Shown piece after piece: positions 31,421 to 32,754 of a stretch of DNA of 32,754 bases; the first letter of the stretch is position 1, and each line of letters begins with the position of its first letter. The notes under the pieces were generated by a model. It saw only the letters and a list, made by a program, of their open reading frames with translations, had not been told where the DNA came from and made no database searches. This DNA comes from Caulobacter sp. HMWF025 (GTDB lineage Bacteria > Pseudomonadota > Alphaproteobacteria > Caulobacterales > Caulobacteraceae), in the NCBI RefSeq assembly GCF_003060965.1, contig NZ_QAII01000087.1, positions 7,417-40,170 of the forward strand. The letters run 5' to 3'. Both the position numbers and the translations under genes were made by a program.

Positions 31421-32754
31421 CTATTTAGCGGCGCGCGGGCCGCTTGCCAAGCGTCTGCGTGCACCTGAATTGCGGCGGGGGGCCGGACCCTCGCCTGGCG
31501 GCTCGTTGACGGGCGCGGGGTCGTAGACGCCGGGGTCGTCCGGGATCGGCATCAGGGGCCCGCCCACCTCGGCGGCGCGGACGAACGGCGTCGATTCGGC
31601 ATAGGCCGACGGCAGTTCGGGCAGGTCGTTCATGGTGCGCTCGCGCCGCTCATGGCGCGGATGGATCAGCTCGCCGGTCTCGGCGTAGCTGACCACCAGC
31701 CGGGCCCAGTCCTCGCGGGCATAGGCAAAGGCCCGGCCTTCGGGATCGAGATCGGACCAGTCGGGTTCCTGCGGGGCTGCGGTGCCGCGCGCCACCCAGG
31801 CGCGGGCCTCGTCGGGCTCGCCATTGGCCAGGGCCACGCGGGACATCAGGCCGGCAAAGCGCGCCGTGGGGGCCTCGTCGCCCAGCAGGCGGGCCGCAGC
31901 GCGGGCGGCGACCGGGTCGCCGCCGATCAGCCCGCTCTCGACGCGCAGGATGCGGCTTTCGCGCGCCTCGGGCTTGAGGGCGGCCAGGGCGGTCAGGCGC
32001 GCGGCCCGGGCCTTGGGGGTCTCGTTGGTCTTCAGGTCGCGATAGGCCAGCCACAGGGCCGGATGCGGCGTGGTCTTCCAGGCGGCCTCGATCAACTGGC
32101 CGGCCTTGGCCACCTTGCCGTCGGCGGCCAGCAGGCGGGCAGCCATCACGACGCCGGGGGCAAAGTCGGGCTTAAGGCGCACGGCCTGCGTGGCCAGGTC
32201 CAGGGCCTGGCTCCGCCGGCGGGGATCCTCGGGGATATCGAAACTGGCGGCAGAGGCGGCCAGCAAGGCCGCCCGGGTGCGTTCGGCGACCACCGGCGGC
32301 ACGATCTTGCGCTCCAGGGCGCCCTGGGCCAGCTCAAGCGCCACGGCCCAGTCTCCGGCCTCGAGCCGCGAGTCCAGCAGGGCGCGCCAGGCCCAGCGGG
32401 CCGTCTTGGCCAGCCCATAAGCAGTTTCGGCATGCCGCACGGCAGCCAGCCGGTCGCCCTCGGCCAGGGCCGTCTGCATCAGCCCCCTCAGGCCCGCCAG
32501 GCGCATTTCGGGGAAGCCGAGCATGGCCGTATAGGCGGCCTTGGCGGCGGCATGGTCACCAGCGGTTTCGGCGGCCTGGGCGGCCAGCACCCGAACCAGG
32601 GCCGGGGTGTCCTGGGCCAGGTCGCCGGCCTTGAGCGCCAGACGGCGGGCTTCCGATCCGTCACCGGCGGCGACGGCGAGGAAGCCGCGCGACAGGGCCT
32701 CGACCCCCTGCTGGCGGCGGCTCTCGGCGCGGGCGGCAGCGGCACGGCGGGGGG
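31421..32754 (-). CDS. hemY: HemY-like TPR membrane protein (5' end cut by window edge)
   Basis: The frame is open from the right edge (32754) to TAA at 31421, at least 444 codons, with the N-terminus and its expected two membrane helices outside the window. Visible N-terminal part RRQQGVEALSRGFLAVAAGD then ARRLALKAG matches the HemY N-terminal domain; Ala/Leu-rich TPR helices follow, and a Pro-rich tail ends near RRLASGPRAAK. In alphaproteobacteria this gene usually lies near hemC/hemD. The biochemical role is uncertain despite the name (it is not protoporphyrinogen oxidase HemY of Bacillus). It reads towards the tRNA, 39 bases away. Confidence 0.85.
   Translation of the reverse strand, partial: PRRAAAARAESRRQQGVEALSRGFLAVAAGDGSEARRLALKAGDLAQDTPALVRVLAAQAAETAGDHAAAKAAYTAMLGFPEMRLAGLRGLMQTALAEGDRLAAVRHAETAYGLAKTARWAWRALLDSRLEAGDWAVALELAQGALERKIVPPVVAERTRAALLAASAASFDIPEDPRRRSQALDLATQAVRLKPDFAPGVVMAARLLAADGKVAKAGQLIEAAWKTTPHPALWLAYRDLKTNETPKARAARLTALAALKPEARESRILRVESGLIGGDPVAARAAARLLGDEAPTARFAGLMSRVALANGEPDEARAWVARGTAAPQEPDWSDLDPEGRAFAYAREDWARLVVSYAETGELIHPRHERRERTMNDLPELPSAYAESTPFVRAAEVGGPLMPIPDDPGVYDPAPVNEPPGEGPAPRRNSGARRRLASGPRAAK

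Noticed and set aside
1-32754. CRISPR array, rRNA, transposase or integrase
   Set aside because: No regularly spaced direct repeats, no rRNA sequence and no DDE or tyrosine-recombinase motifs were seen on either strand.

Overview
The window is high-GC (roughly two thirds by eye), densely coded DNA from an alphaproteobacterium. A member of the Caulobacteraceae fits best. The reasons are the exopolysaccharide genes with a PF10082-like outer-membrane barrel, a TonB-dependent receptor paired with a YfiR-like secreted protein, a HemY-like alphaproteobacterial protein, many FixJ/CheY-type regulators, and codon use. The genus is an inference; no species-specific marker was recognised.

Positions 1-7332 are an envelope-sugar region. 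A Wzc/GumC-type tyrosine autokinase (cut by the window edge) and an outer-membrane beta-barrel protein are read leftwards. Diverging from them are ugd, a UDP-glucuronate 4-epimerase and galE, which interconvert UDP-Glc, UDP-GlcA, UDP-GalA and UDP-Gal. A UDP-xylose synthase at 20419-21369 adds the UDP-GlcA to UDP-Xyl branch.

Positions 7454-16415 hold a small unknown protein, a LexA-like S24 repressor, and a divergent fatty-acid/acyl-CoA degradation operon. The operon runs MerR-family regulator, two acyl-CoA dehydrogenases, a small exported protein, an OsmC-like protein, thiolase and a FadB-type bifunctional enzyme, and ends at a strong terminator. Overlapping palindromes lie between the repressor and the MerR gene.

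Positions 16534-22912 hold a TonB-N-terminus-like protein, a terminator, a TonB-dependent receptor preceded by a YfiR/DUF4154-like protein, a 571-base gap, the UDP-xylose synthase and an RTX protein.

The most unusual part is 23157-31381. An intact tRNA-Thr(CGT) lies at 31306-31381 on the minus strand. Its 3' 45 bases are repeated at 30396-30440 (45/45 identical) and at 23157-23201 (44/45). This is the footprint of two elements inserted in tandem into the tRNA 3' end. No recombinase gene is visible in either. The larger element (about 7.2 kb) is almost entirely signal transduction: one hybrid histidine kinase (GAF, three PAS, HisKA, HATPase, REC), one HPt protein, five single-domain receivers and one FixJ-like DNA-binding regulator. 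The smaller element (about 0.9 kb) holds an AT-rich two-helix membrane protein and two coupled micro-ORFs. Beyond the tRNA the chromosome resumes with a HemY-like gene cut by the right edge.
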